From NCBI RefSeq assembly GCF_047607725.1, contig NZ_JBLKSS010000131.1:1-22819 (forward strand): DNA of 22,819 bases. Reading direction: 5' to 3'. The position numbers and the translations under genes are program-made. This document shows, one piece after another, positions 14,085 through 22,678 of this stretch; the first letter of the stretch is position 1; every line of letters begins with the position of its first letter. The notes beneath the pieces were generated by a model. The model saw only the letters and a list, made by a program, of their open reading frames with translations. It had not been told where the DNA came from and made no database searches. The DNA comes from JBLKSS01 sp047607725 (GTDB taxonomy: Bacteria; Pseudomonadota; Gammaproteobacteria; Enterobacterales; Enterobacteriaceae).

Positions 14085-15932
14085 GTGTTAAACCGTTATC
14101 CTTTATGGAAGTATATCATGCTGGTGCTGGCGCTGGTCGTCGGGTTGCTGTATGCGCTTCCCAACTTGTATGGTGAGGATCCGGCCGTACAGATCACTGG
14201 CGGGCGGGGTGGCGCCGCCAGTGAATCGACGCTGGTCCAGATCCGGACTGTATTAGAACAACAACATATCGCCAGTAAATCCATTGCCCTGGAAAATGGC
14301 GCCATTCTGGCCCGTTTTTCCAACTCGGACGTACAGCTGCACGCCCGCGAAGCGTTGATGAACGCCCTCGGCGAAAATTATGTCGTGGCGCTTAATCTGG
14401 CCCCGGCCACCCCCCCCTGGTTAGCCATGGTAGGGGCGGCGCCGATGAAGCTCGGCCTGGATTTGCGCGGCGGCGTTCACTTCCTGATGGAAGTGGATAT
14501 GGACACTGTGCTCAATAAGCTGCAGGAGCAGACGATGGATACCCTGCGCGGCGATTTGCGCGAAAAGAGCATTCCGTATGCGACGGTGCGTAAAATCGAG
14601 AATTACGGTAGCGAAATCCGCTTCCGCGAGGCCGATACCCGCGATCAGGCGATATCCTGGTTGACGCCGCGCCACCGCGATCTGGTGATCAATAGCGTCG
14701 GAGACAATGCGCTGCGCGCCACGCTGGCGGACGATCGCCTGCGCCAAGCCCGCGAGTACGCGGTGCAACAGAACATCACCATCCTGCGCAACCGTGTCAA
14801 TCAGCTGGGCGTCGCCGAGCCCTTGGTGCAGCGCCAGGGCGCCGACCGAATTGTGGTCGAGCTGCCGGGTATCCAGGATACGGCGCGCGCCAAAGAAATT
14901 TTGGGGGCGACCGCCACGCTTGAGTTCCGTCTGGTCAATAGCTCGGTGGATCAAACCGTCGCCGCCAACGGCCGCGTGCCGGGGGATTCGGAGGTGAAAG
15001 CCATCCGCGACGGCCAGCCGGTCGTGTTGTACAAACGGGTCATTCTGACCGGTGATCACATCACCGACTCCACCTCCAGCGCCAATGAATATAACCGCCC
15101 GCAGGTGAATATTTCCCTGGACGGCAGCGGCGGCACGACCATGTCCAACTTCACCAAGGACAACATCGGCAAGCTGATGGCCACCCTGTTTGTGGAGTAT
15201 AAGGATAGCGGCAAGAAAGACGCCAACGGTCGCGCCATTCTGGAGAAGCAGGAAGAAGTCATTAATGTCGCCACCATCCAGTCGCGGCTTGGTAACAGCT
15301 TCCGCATTACCGGCATCAACAATCCCAACGAGGCGCGCCAGCTGTCGCTGCTGCTGCGTGCGGGCGCGTTGATTGCACCGATCCAGATTGTGGAAGAGCG
15401 CACCATCGGCCCGACCCTGGGGCTGCAGAATATTACCCAGGGACTGGAAGCCTGTTTGTGGGGACTGGTGGCGTCAATTCTGTTTATGGTGGTGTGGTAT
15501 CGCAAATTTGGTCTTATCGCCACCACGGCATTCATCGCCAACCTGGTGTTTATTATCGGCATCATGTCCCTGCTGCCCGGCGCGACGCTGACCATGCCAG
15601 GTATCGCCGGTATTGTATTGACGCTGGCGGTGGCGGTGGACGCCAATGTGCTTATCAATGAACGCATTAAAGAAGAGCTGCGCAATGGTCGCACGGTGCA
15701 GCAGGCCATTCATGAGGGCTATCGGGGCGCGTTCTCCAGCATCGTTGATGCCAACGTCACGACGCTGATTACCGCCGTCATCCTGTACGCGGTGGGCACG
15801 GGGTCGATCAAGGGCTTCGCCATTACCACCGCCATCGGGATCGCTACCTCAATGTTTACGGCGATCATCGGCACCCGTGCCATCGTTAACCTGCTTTACG
15901 GCGGTAAACGCATCGATAAGCTGTCTATCTAG
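14085..15932 (+). CDS. secD: Protein translocase subunit SecD
   Basis: SecD, with SecF, uses the proton gradient to pull exported proteins out of the Sec channel on the periplasmic side. The 615 residues match E. coli exactly in length. A first membrane helix lies near residues 7-25. The large periplasmic domain begins with the signature KLGLDLRGGVHFLMEVD near residues 123-139. Five further helices follow from about residue 450, with GLIATTAFIANL, PGIAGIVLTLAVAVDANVLI and ERIKEELRNG. The GTG start has the ribosome site AAGGGA 7 bases upstream and is the family start (MLNRYPLWKY). The gene sits inside the tgt-yajC-secD-secF operon, with secF 9 bases downstream. No truncation or frameshift is visible. 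Confidence 0.97.
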   Translation: MLNRYPLWKYIMLVLALVVGLLYALPNLYGEDPAVQITGGRGGAASESTLVQIRTVLEQQHIASKSIALENGAILARFSNSDVQLHAREALMNALGENYVVALNLAPATPPWLAMVGAAPMKLGLDLRGGVHFLMEVDMDTVLNKLQEQTMDTLRGDLREKSIPYATVRKIENYGSEIRFREADTRDQAISWLTPRHRDLVINSVGDNALRATLADDRLRQAREYAVQQNITILRNRVNQLGVAEPLVQRQGADRIVVELPGIQDTARAKEILGATATLEFRLVNSSVDQTVAANGRVPGDSEVKAIRDGQPVVLYKRVILTGDHITDSTSSANEYNRPQVNISLDGSGGTTMSNFTKDNIGKLMATLFVEYKDSGKKDANGRAILEKQEEVINVATIQSRLGNSFRITGINNPNEARQLSLLLRAGALIAPIQIVEERTIGPTLGLQNITQGLEACLWGLVASILFMVVWYRKFGLIATTAFIANLVFIIGIMSLLPGATLTMPGIAGIVLTLAVAVDANVLINERIKEELRNGRTVQQAIHEGYRGAFSSIVDANVTTLITAVILYAVGTGSIKGFAITTAIGIATSMFTAIIGTRAIVNLLYGGKRIDKLSI

Positions 15933-15941
15933 GAGTGGCTT

Positions 15942-16913
15942 GTGGCTCAGCAACAAAGAAATGTCGAAGAATTGAATTACGGCCGTAAAGTCTACGACTT
16001 TATGCGCTGGGATTATGTGACGTTCACCCTGTCGGCCATTCTGCTTATCGCCTCCATCGCCATCATGGCGGTGCGGGGCTTTAACTGGGGGCTGGATTTC
16101 ACGGGCGGGACGGTGATTGAACTTAACCTGGAAAAGGCCGCCGACCTTGACCAGATGCGTGACGCGCTTGAACATGCGGGCTTCACGGATCCGCTGGTGC
16201 AGAATTTCGGCAGCAGCCGCGATGTGATGGTCCGTATGCCCCCGGTGCAAGACGGCCTTGGGCAGGAGCTGGGCAACAAAGTGCTCGGGGTGATTAATCA
16301 GGCAACCGGGCAGAATGCCGCCGTGAAGCGGGTCGAGTTTGTCGGACCGAGCGTCGGTAGCGATCTGGCTCAGGACGGCGGCATGGCGCTGCTGGGGGCG
16401 TTGATCTGTATCCTGATTTATGTCGGCTTCCGGTTTGAATGGCGGCTGGCCACCGGGGCGGTGTTGGCGCTGGCCCATGACGTGGTGATTACGCTTGGGG
16501 TTCTGTCGCTGTTCCATATCGAGATCGATCTGACGATTATCGCCTCGCTGATGTCCGTGATTGGCTACTCGCTAAACGACAGTATCGTGGTGTCAGACCG
16601 TATTCGTGAGAACTTCCGTAAAATCCGCCGCGGCAGTGCCTACGATATTTTTAATGTCTCGCTGACGCAAACCTTGAGCCGGACCATCATGACCTCCGCC
16701 ACGATCCTGATGGTGGTGTTGATGCTGTTGATTTTCGGCGGCGCGATGCTGCGCGGCTTCTCCACAACGCTGTTTATCGGCGTCTTTATCGGTACCGTCA
16801 GCTCCATCTATGTAGCGTCGGCGTTGGCGCTTAAGCTCGGCATGAAGCGCGAACATCTGCTGCAGCAGAAGGTGGAAAAAGAGGGGGCCGATCAGCCGTC
16901 GCTGCTGCCCTGA
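15942..16913 (+). CDS. secF: Protein translocase subunit SecF
   Basis: SecF is the six-helix partner of SecD in the inner membrane. The 323 residues equal the E. coli length. Diagnostic parts are the first helix near residues 24-44, the motif GFNWGLDFTGGTVIE just after it, and the cytoplasmic-side block SLNDSIVVSDRIRENFRKIRRG near residues 208-229. The C terminus (REHLLQQKVEKEGADQPS) is strongly conserved. The GTG start has AGGAG 6 bases before it and follows the secD stop by only 9 bases, so the two are co-translated. No clear terminator follows. In E. coli yajD and tsx come next, but here the next gene is yajI on the other strand. Confidence 0.97.
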   Translation: MAQQQRNVEELNYGRKVYDFMRWDYVTFTLSAILLIASIAIMAVRGFNWGLDFTGGTVIELNLEKAADLDQMRDALEHAGFTDPLVQNFGSSRDVMVRMPPVQDGLGQELGNKVLGVINQATGQNAAVKRVEFVGPSVGSDLAQDGGMALLGALICILIYVGFRFEWRLATGAVLALAHDVVITLGVLSLFHIEIDLTIIASLMSVIGYSLNDSIVVSDRIRENFRKIRRGSAYDIFNVSLTQTLSRTIMTSATILMVVLMLLIFGGAMLRGFSTTLFIGVFIGTVSSIYVASALALKLGMKREHLLQQKVEKEGADQPSLLP

Positions 16914-16982
16914 GGGACGCGTAACCCGCTATGAAGAACGCCGCCGCGCGACACAGGCAGCGCCGCCCGGGCATGTGGCAAT

Positions 16983-17576
16983 CTATTGGCTGCCGACAGG
17001 TTTGGTAGCGTCCGCCGCCGGCGGATTTTGCGGCGTGTCCGGCTGAATATCATGCAGCCGGATAAAGCCTACCTGCTCCGGCGTCAGGCCGGACATCCGC
17101 AGTTCAATAGTGGCCTCGGTTCTCGGCAGCAGCGAGGCCGGCACGGAAATCGGCTGGCTAAGCGCGTCGGCGGTCAATGGCTTACCCGTAGCCGCATCCA
17201 CCTGTCCCCAATCCACAATCCCGTGCAGCGGCATCAGCGCCGCGCTGTCGGCGCTGCGGATATGCAGCTGTGCGCGCGAGCCGCTGGCTTCCGCCTCTAC
17301 CTGACTGATTGAGACCCGCAATTTGCCCGCCTCGCTTTGCACGTCGGCCGCGGTTTTCGCCGCGGGATACAGGTAGATACCGTGGGTCGACTGCTGGTTC
17401 TGCTCGTTTTGCGCCACTAGCGCCGCGGCCTGATGGGTTAGCGTTTGCAAACGCTGGTTCAAATGCCCCACTTCGTTGCGCAGTTTGGGCACCTGTTGGG
17501 CCTCCTGTCGGCTGGCACAGCCGGTCAGCAACAGCAGGGCGGCAACGGCATAACTAGCGCGATAACTGATTGTCAT
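16983..17576 (-). CDS. yajI: YajI-like DUF3251 lipoprotein
   Basis: This predicted lipoprotein has 197 residues. The N-terminal signal ends in the lipobox LLTGC with Cys20; Ala at position 2 of the mature protein favours outer membrane sorting. A short coiled-coil-like stretch follows (residues 30-62, VPKLRNEVGHLNQRLQTLTHQAAAL). The rest resembles E. coli YajI (DUF3251) and has GQVDAATGKPLTADALSQ and a repeatedly conserved SGLTPEQVGFIRLHDIQP near the end. The last 18 residues are Pro/Ala-rich and add to the E. coli length. Its function is unknown. The location, facing nrdR across a shared 190-base gap, agrees with E. coli gene order minus tsx. Confidence 0.85.
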   Translation of the reverse strand: MTISYRASYAVAALLLLTGCASRQEAQQVPKLRNEVGHLNQRLQTLTHQAAALVAQNEQNQQSTHGIYLYPAAKTAADVQSEAGKLRVSISQVEAEASGSRAQLHIRSADSAALMPLHGIVDWGQVDAATGKPLTADALSQPISVPASLLPRTEATIELRMSGLTPEQVGFIRLHDIQPDTPQNPPAADATKPVGSQ

Positions 17577-17707
17577 AGCGGTAATTTCCTTTTTTCAACG
17601 GTTGCGATCAGTTTAGCCGTTAAGCGGCGGAAAGTCATGGGACGCGCCGAGTTCTCTCGTCAAATCGGTAACTCTGCAGCGCCGGTTCAGCTTTAAGTAC
17701 TGTTGCT

Positions 17708-17735
17708 TTGTCCTTGGCGGAGTTCGCGCTAAACT
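17708..17735 (+). promoter_or_regulatory. Possible sigma-70 promoter of nrdR
   Basis: TTGTCC (17708-17713) and TAAACT (17730-17735) are spaced by 16 bases. The predicted start near 17742 lies about 27 bases before the nrdR start codon. Confidence 0.5.
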
Positions 17736-17768
17736 ACCCTATCCCTAATCAGCCGGCCAGGAAGCGCT

Positions 17769-18218
17769 ATGCATTGTCCGTTTTGTTCTGCAGTCGATAC
17801 CAAAGTGATAGATTCCCGTCTGGTGGGGGAAGGAACCCAGGTTCGCCGCCGCCGGCAGTGCGTCATCTGTAATGAACGTTTCACGACATTTGAAGTGGCG
17901 GAACTTGTGCTGCCTCGCGTCATCAAAAGCAATGATGTGCGCGAACCTTTTAACGAAGAAAAGCTGCGTAGCGGTTTTTTGAAAGCGTTGGAAAAGCGAC
18001 CGGTCAAGTCCGACGATGTCGAAATGGCCATCAACCACATCAAATCCCAGCTGCGCGCCACCGGCGAGCGCGAAGTGCCGAGCAAAATGATCGGCAATCT
18101 CGTGATGGACGCGCTGAAAAAGCTGGATAAGGTCGCCTATATCCGCTTTGCCTCGGTTTATCGCAGCTTCGAGGATATCCGCGAGTTCGGCGAAGAGATC
18201 GCCCGACTGCAGGACTAG
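17769..18218 (+). CDS. nrdR: Transcriptional repressor NrdR of ribonucleotide reductase genes
   Basis: NrdR senses ATP/dATP and represses the ribonucleotide reductase operons. The 149 residues equal E. coli. A zinc ribbon with Cys3, Cys6, Cys31 and Cys34 (HCPFC and CVIC) is followed by an ATP-cone domain from about residue 46 (LVLPRVIKSNDVREPFNEEK) to 135. ATG 17769 has the ribosome site AGGAAG 5 bases before it. ribD starts 22 bases after the stop, as in other enterics, so nrdR-ribD is likely an operon. Confidence 0.97.
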   Translation: MHCPFCSAVDTKVIDSRLVGEGTQVRRRRQCVICNERFTTFEVAELVLPRVIKSNDVREPFNEEKLRSGFLKALEKRPVKSDDVEMAINHIKSQLRATGEREVPSKMIGNLVMDALKKLDKVAYIRFASVYRSFEDIREFGEEIARLQD

Positions 18219-18240
18219 CGTCACCCTTAAGGACCTTCCT

Positions 18241-19359
18241 ATGGAGCATGATGAGGTTTTTCTCGCGCGCGCATTTGAACTGGCGCGCCGCGGACGCTTT
18301 ACTACCGCGCCCAATCCTAACGTGGGCTGCGTTATCGTCCGTGATGGACGCATTGTGGGCGAAGGTTATCATCAGCGCGCCGGCGAGCCGCATGCCGAAG
18401 TGTATGCGCTGCGCAGGGTGGGAGAGGCGGCACGCGGCGCTACCGCCTATGTCACCTTTGAACCCTGCAGCCATCACGGCCGCACGCCCCCCTGCGCCGA
18501 CGCGCTGATAAGCGCCGGCGTGGCGCGGGTGGTGGCCGCGATGCCCGATCCCAACCCGCAGGTGGCGGGCCGCGGCTTCTACCGGCTCCAGCAGGCGGGC
18601 ATCGACGTCCGCCACGGCTTGATGCTGCCGGAGGCGGAGGCGGTAAACCCGGGCTTTCTCAAACGTATGCGCACCGGTTTTCCCTGGGTCAGGCTCAAGC
18701 TCGCGGCATCGCTTGATGGCCGCACCGCGATGGCTTCCGGGGAGAGCCAGTGGATTACGTCCCCCGAGGCGCGGCGGGATGTTCAGCGCTGGCGCGCCGA
18801 AAGCGACGCCATTCTTTCCACCGCCGCCACGGTGCTGGCGGACGATCCCGCCCTGACGGTGCGCTGGCCATCGCTGCCGGAGGATGTTCAGGTCCTCTAT
18901 CCCCAAGAGCAGCTGCGTCAGCCGGTACGAGTTATCATCGACAGCGCCAATTGCGTGACGCCCGCTCACCGGGTCGCACAGGAGGAAGGGCGGACTTGGC
19001 TGGCGCGCCTTGCGCCGGACAGTCTGCCGTGGCCGGCGTCCGTCGAGCAGCTTCAACTGCCGGCGCGCGAGGGGCCGGGCGGCGCGCATCTTGATTTGGT
19101 GGTGCTGATGATACAGTTGGGCCGCCGTCAGATTAACAGCCTGTGGGTTGAGGCGGGGGCCGGTCTGTCCGGCGCGCTGCTGAGCGCCGGATTGGTGGAT
19201 GAATTGATATTGTACCAGGCGCCGAAACTGCTCGGCGCCGACGCTCGCCCGCTGTGTCTGCTGCCGGGGCTGCAACAACTTGACGCGGCGCCAGGGTTTA
19301 CGCTGCTTGACGTCCGGCAGGTGGGGCCGGATATCCGCCTGTGTCTGAAACCCGGCTAG
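18241..19359 (+). CDS. ribD: Bifunctional riboflavin deaminase/reductase RibD
   Basis: RibD carries out the second and third steps of riboflavin synthesis. The N-terminal domain deaminates the pyrimidine and the C-terminal domain reduces the ribosyl side chain with NADPH. The zinc site of the deaminase is His51-Ala-Glu53 with Cys76 and Cys85 (EPCSHHGRTPPC). The reductase domain starts near residue 145 (RLKLAASLDGRTAMASGESQWITS) and includes LADDPALTVR and WVEAGAGLSGALL. The 372 residues compare with 367 in E. coli. ATG 18241 is chosen from the ribosome site AAGGA and from homology; a longer frame begins inside nrdR but is a shadow. Riboflavin is a vitamin that insect symbionts often supply to hosts on poor diets, which fits the intact state (inference). 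Confidence 0.96.
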   Translation: MEHDEVFLARAFELARRGRFTTAPNPNVGCVIVRDGRIVGEGYHQRAGEPHAEVYALRRVGEAARGATAYVTFEPCSHHGRTPPCADALISAGVARVVAAMPDPNPQVAGRGFYRLQQAGIDVRHGLMLPEAEAVNPGFLKRMRTGFPWVRLKLAASLDGRTAMASGESQWITSPEARRDVQRWRAESDAILSTAATVLADDPALTVRWPSLPEDVQVLYPQEQLRQPVRVIIDSANCVTPAHRVAQEEGRTWLARLAPDSLPWPASVEQLQLPAREGPGGAHLDLVVLMIQLGRRQINSLWVEAGAGLSGALLSAGLVDELILYQAPKLLGADARPLCLLPGLQQLDAAPGFTLLDVRQVGPDIRLCLKPG

Positions 19360-19368
19360 GGTGTTTAA

Positions 19369-19396
19369 TTGGCCCGCGCAGCGGACAAAGTATTAT
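19369..19396 (+). promoter_or_regulatory. Possible sigma-70 promoter of ribH-nusB
   Basis: TTGGCC (19369-19374) and TATTAT (19391-19396) are spaced by 16 bases in the ribD-ribH gap. No FMN riboswitch is evident here. Confidence 0.4.
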
Positions 19397-19454
19397 GTTA
19401 GAATCCGCTCCCTCGCGAGACGATTCAGCTATTTGCCATTTTGTAAGGATAACA

Positions 19455-19925
19455 ATGAACGTTATTGAAGGTGTTGTTGCAGCTCCCAATGCGCGCGTCG
19501 CTATCGCTATTGCGCGCTTTAACCACTTCATAAATGACAGCCTGCTTGATGGCGCCGTCGACGCCCTGAAACGCATCGGCCAGGTCAAAGACGAAAACAT
19601 TACCGTGGTCTGGGTCCCGGGCGCTTACGAATTACCGTTAGCGGTCAGCGCGCTGGCCGACAGCAAAAAGTATGACGCCGTCGTGGCGCTGGGCACGGTT
19701 ATCCGTGGCGGCACCGCGCATTTTGAATTCGTCGCCGGCGAATGCAGCGCCGGCCTGTCCGCGGTCGCAGCGCGCAGCGCGCTGCCGGTGGCGTTCGGGG
19801 TGCTGACCACCGAGAGTATCGAACAGGCCATCGAACGCGCCGGCACCAAGGCCGGCAATAAGGGCGCGGAAGCCGCACTGACCGCGCTGGAAATGATTAA
19901 CGTATTGCAAGCCATCAAAGCGTAA
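19455..19925 (+). CDS. ribH: 6,7-dimethyl-8-ribityllumazine synthase (RibH, also called RibE)
   Basis: Lumazine synthase condenses the ribitylamino-pyrimidine with a four-carbon phosphate to give the direct riboflavin precursor, and usually assembles into a 60-subunit shell. The 156 residues equal E. coli. The catalytic histidine is His89 in VIRGGTAHFEFV. Substrate-binding blocks are ARFNHFIND (20-28) and VPGAYELP (54-61). The C-terminal KGAEAALTALEMINVL is also conserved. ATG 19455 is preceded by TAAGGAT. The reading frame extends further upstream, but those residues are not conserved. nusB follows after 20 bases. Confidence 0.96.
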   Translation: MNVIEGVVAAPNARVAIAIARFNHFINDSLLDGAVDALKRIGQVKDENITVVWVPGAYELPLAVSALADSKKYDAVVALGTVIRGGTAHFEFVAGECSAGLSAVAARSALPVAFGVLTTESIEQAIERAGTKAGNKGAEAALTALEMINVLQAIKA

Positions 19926-19945
19926 GTAAAGGAAAGGGGAATTTT

Positions 19946-20365
19946 GTGAAACCAGCCGCTCGTCGCCGTGCTCGTGAATGTGCCGTCCAGGCGCTTTACT
20001 CATGGCAATTATCACATAACGACATCGCCGATATCGAAGTCCAGTTTCTGGCGGAGCAGGACACGTCGGATGTGGATGTCGCTTATTTCCGTGAGCTGTA
20101 TGCCGGCGCGGCGACGAATGCCCAAGAGCTGGATAAGCTGATGGCGCCCTATCTTTCACGTCAGCTAGAAGAGCTTGGCCACGTGGAGCGCGCCGTGTTG
20201 CGCATTGCGCTGTTTGAACTGAGCAAGCGCCAGGATGTGCCGTATAAAGTTGCCATCAACGAAGCTATCGAGCTGGCCAAAACCTTTGGCGCAGAAGAGA
20301 GTCATAAGTTTATCAATGGTGTGCTGGACAAAGTCGCCCCAGAGATTCGTCCCAATAGAAAATAG
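19946..20365 (+). CDS. nusB: Transcription antitermination factor NusB
   Basis: NusB binds boxA RNA together with NusE (S10) and helps RNA polymerase read through rRNA operons. The all-helical 139-residue protein equals E. coli in length and nearly in sequence. It begins KPAARRRARECAVQALYSW and ends NGVLDKVAPEIRPNRK. The GTG start has GAAAGGGG about 9 bases upstream, and GTG is also the start in E. coli as I recall. It follows ribH closely and is probably co-transcribed with it. Confidence 0.97.
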   Translation: MKPAARRRARECAVQALYSWQLSHNDIADIEVQFLAEQDTSDVDVAYFRELYAGAATNAQELDKLMAPYLSRQLEELGHVERAVLRIALFELSKRQDVPYKVAINEAIELAKTFGAEESHKFINGVLDKVAPEIRPNRK

Positions 20366-20371
20366 CGGGGC

Positions 20372-20392
20372 GGGGCCGGCGGCGCCGGTCCC
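20372..20392 (+). other. GC-rich hairpin between nusB and thiL
   Basis: GGGGCCGGC pairs with GCCGGTCCC around GGC, a 9-bp stem with one G-T pair and a 3-base loop. No T run follows, so it is not a standard terminator. It could slow read-through or protect an RNA end. Confidence 0.35.
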
Positions 20393-20434
20393 ACCGTTAC
20401 GCCGCGCCAGCACCAACACAAATTTGGACAGAGT

Positions 20435-21421
20435 ATGGCATGTGGTGAGTTTGACCTCATTGACCGCTATTTCAACCGGATGCGCAGCACGCGCCGGGAT
20501 GTGGTGGTGGGCATCGGCGATGACTGTGCGCTGCTGTCGGTAGCTGAGAAAAAATGGATTGCGGTCAGTTCGGATACGCTGGTGGCGGGCACGCATTTTC
20601 TGCCGGACATCAGCCCTTCAGATTTGGGCTATAAGTCACTGGCGGTTAACCTCAGCGACCTGGCCGCCATGGGCGCCGATCCGGCCTGGCTGTCGCTGGC
20701 GCTGACCTTGCCCTCGGTAGATGAGGGTTGGCTGGCCGCCTTCAGCGACAGCCTGTTCCAGCAGTTGGATTACTACGATATGCAGCTGATTGGCGGCGAC
20801 ACCACCCGCGGTCCGTTGAGCCTGACGCTGACCATTCAGGGCTTGGTCCCCGCCGGCAGCGCGCTGACCCGCGACGGCGCCCATATCGACGACTGGATCT
20901 ATGTCACCGGCACACTGGGGGATAGCGCCGCCGGCCTGGCGATACTGCAAAATCGCCTACAGGTAAAGGATGCGCAGGATAGTCAATATTTGCTGGCCCG
21001 CCATGTGCGCCCGCAGCCGCGCATTCTACAGGGCCAGGCGTTGCGCGACCTCGCCAGCGCCGCCATCGATATCTCTGATGGCATTATCACGGATTTGCGC
21101 CACATTCTTGCCCGCAGCGACTGCGGCGCCCGCATTAACCTAGACGATATTCCCACTTCTCCGGCGCTGCTGCGCCACTCCACGCCCGATCAGGCGCTGC
21201 GCTGGGCGCTCGGCGGCGGCGAAGATTACGAACTGTGCTTCACGGTGCCCGAAATCAATCGCGGCGCGCTGGATGTCGCGCTGGGCCATACCGGCGCGCC
21301 GTTTACCTGCATCGGTCAAATCGGCCCGCGCAGCGAAGGGATTCAATTTATGCGCCATTACCAGCCGGTAGAGTATGACTGGCACGGGTATGACCATTTC
21401 AAATCGGACGATAGTGAATGA
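20435..21421 (+). CDS. thiL: Thiamine-monophosphate kinase ThiL
   Basis: ThiL phosphorylates thiamine monophosphate to the active cofactor thiamine diphosphate. The 328 residues compare with 325 in E. coli and start with the same MACGEFDLI. Metal- and ATP-binding parts are GIGDDCALL (residues 26-34), VNLSDLAAMGADPAW near 72-86 and QLIGGDTTRGPL near 118-129. AIDISDGIITDL and GGGEDYELCF lie in the C-terminal half. The ribosome site (GGACAGAG) is weak. The stop overlaps the pgpA start as ATGA, which indicates coupled translation. The gene matters to a symbiont that imports or recycles thiamine, but whether the thiamine synthesis genes are present cannot be seen here. Confidence 0.96.
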   Translation: MACGEFDLIDRYFNRMRSTRRDVVVGIGDDCALLSVAEKKWIAVSSDTLVAGTHFLPDISPSDLGYKSLAVNLSDLAAMGADPAWLSLALTLPSVDEGWLAAFSDSLFQQLDYYDMQLIGGDTTRGPLSLTLTIQGLVPAGSALTRDGAHIDDWIYVTGTLGDSAAGLAILQNRLQVKDAQDSQYLLARHVRPQPRILQGQALRDLASAAIDISDGIITDLRHILARSDCGARINLDDIPTSPALLRHSTPDQALRWALGGGEDYELCFTVPEINRGALDVALGHTGAPFTCIGQIGPRSEGIQFMRHYQPVEYDWHGYDHFKSDDSE

Positions 21422-21918
21422 CGATGGATATGCTGGCCGCCAAGCGGCGGATTAACCTTTCTAACCCCTGGCATTTGCTGGCAACGGGCTTCGGCAGCGG
21501 CATGTTCCCCTGGATGCCCGGCACCGTGGGCTCGCTGGCGGCGATTCCGTTTTGGTGCCTGCTGGTGCTGCTGCCGTGGCAGCTGTATTCGCTGGCGGTC
21601 ATGTTCAGCCTTTGCCTGGGCGTCTACTTTTGCCACCAGACGGCGCGGGATATGGGGGTCCATGACCATGGTTGCATAGTTTGGGATGAATTCGTCGGCA
21701 TGTGGATTACCCTGATGGCCTTGCCGGTAAACGACTGGCGGTGGGTGCTGGCGGGCTTTTTGTTGTTCCGGCTGCTGGATATCTGGAAACCTTGGCCGAT
21801 TCGCTGGTTCGATCGCAAGGTACACGGCGGCATGGGCATCATTATCGACGATGTGGTGGCCGGGATCATTGCCGCCGGTGTCCTCTACTGGATCGGGCAC
21901 CACTGGCAGCTGTTTTAG
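21418..21918 (+). CDS. pgpA: Phosphatidylglycerophosphatase A (PgpA)
   Basis: PgpA dephosphorylates phosphatidylglycerol phosphate in the inner membrane to make phosphatidylglycerol. The 166 residues compare with about 172 in E. coli; the very N terminus is shorter and different. The family motif GVHDHGCIVWDEFVGMW lies near residues 80-96. Further conserved parts are NPWHLLATGFGSG near 16-28, PGTVGSLAAIPFW near 33-45 and HGGMGIIIDDVVAGI near 137-151. Three or four membrane segments are visible. The start ATG overlaps the thiL stop. An inverted repeat follows the stop. Confidence 0.95.
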   Translation: MTMDMLAAKRRINLSNPWHLLATGFGSGMFPWMPGTVGSLAAIPFWCLLVLLPWQLYSLAVMFSLCLGVYFCHQTARDMGVHDHGCIVWDEFVGMWITLMALPVNDWRWVLAGFLLFRLLDIWKPWPIRWFDRKVHGGMGIIIDDVVAGIIAAGVLYWIGHHWQLF

Positions 21919-21954
21919 GGCGTTTCCCCTGCGCCGGCGGCGGGGGGAAACGCC
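21919..21954. terminator. Strong hairpin between convergent pgpA and yajO
   Basis: GGCGTTTCCCC (21919-21929) pairs with GGGGAAACGCC (21944-21954), an 11-bp perfect stem with a 14-base GC-rich loop. It lies between the two convergent genes and could end transcription from both sides. There is no T run on either side, so the terminator role is an inference from position. Confidence 0.55.
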
Positions 21955-21961
21955 GGCAACA

Positions 21962-22639
21962 TTAGCGAAAGCCCACCACATGGTGCGGTAAGTAAGCGGT
22001 CTCCAGCTCGGCTATCTCTTCGCCGTCCAGCTTGACCTCCGTGGCCTGCAGCAGCTCGGCAAGCTGCGCCGGGCGCGACGCGCCAACGATGGGCGCCGTT
22101 ACCGCCGGCTTGCTAAGCATCCACGCCAGCGCCACCTGCGCGCGCGAGACGCCGCGGACCTTGGCTATCACGCCGACCCGTTCGGCGATACGGGCATCAT
22201 TATCCTCGCTGTGTTCATATAGCGTTTTGCCAAATTCGTCCGACACCAGCCGGGCGGTGGTTTCGCCCCAGGGGCGGGTAAGCCTGCCACGCGCCAGCGG
22301 GCTCCACGGCAATACGGCAATATTTTCCGCCAGGCACAACGGATGCATTTCTCGCTTTTCTTCCCGTTGAATCAAATTGTACTGATCCTGCATGCTGACA
22401 AACCGCGTCCAACCGTGCAGATCGGCGGTATACAGCGCACGGGCGAATTGCCAGGCGTACATCGAGGAGGCGCCGATAAAGCGCGCCTTACCGGATTGCA
22501 CGACATCATGTAATGCCTCCAGCGTTTCCTCCAGCGGGGTATCATAGTCCCAGCGGTGAATTTGCAGTAAATCGACATAATCCATGCCCAAGCGCGTGGT
22601 GCAGATTCCGACGTATCCGATCATCTGTTCAGGCGACAT
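21962..22639 (-). pseudogene. yajO: N-terminally truncated YajO, aldo/keto reductase family
   Basis: YajO is an NADPH-dependent aldo/keto reductase family protein; in E. coli it has also been linked to making 1-deoxyxylulose 5-phosphate. The open frame covers about 225 residues from MSPEQM to the conserved C terminus PHHVVGFR. The full protein has about 324, so roughly the first 100 residues are missing. Homology is clear from RLGMDYVDLLQIHRWDYDTP onward. The missing part would carry the catalytic Asp, Tyr and Lys of the family; only the His in LQIHRW remains. Upstream of the apparent start the sequence switches to IS-like end repeats. The fragment cannot be an active reductase. Confidence 0.87.
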
Positions 22640-22640
22640 C

Positions 22641-22678
22641 CGATCAGTTATTCCGATATTTTCCGATCACCCATTCCA
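22641..22678. repeat. Terminal repeat units of the right IS-like end
   Basis: CGATCAGTTATTCC (22641-22654) and CGATCACCCATTCC (22664-22677) share 11 of 14 bases and lie 23 bp apart. TTCCGAT also occurs twice, at 22651 and 22661. Confidence 0.6.

Noticed and set aside
18040..19278. Minus-strand frame of 412 codons across ribD
   Set aside because: It lies opposite a well-supported ribD with intact zinc and substrate motifs and resembles no protein I know; high GC gives long antisense frames.
19360..19454. FMN riboswitch before ribH
   Set aside because: The gap is too short, and I see none of the conserved RFN-element stems; a plain promoter explains it better.
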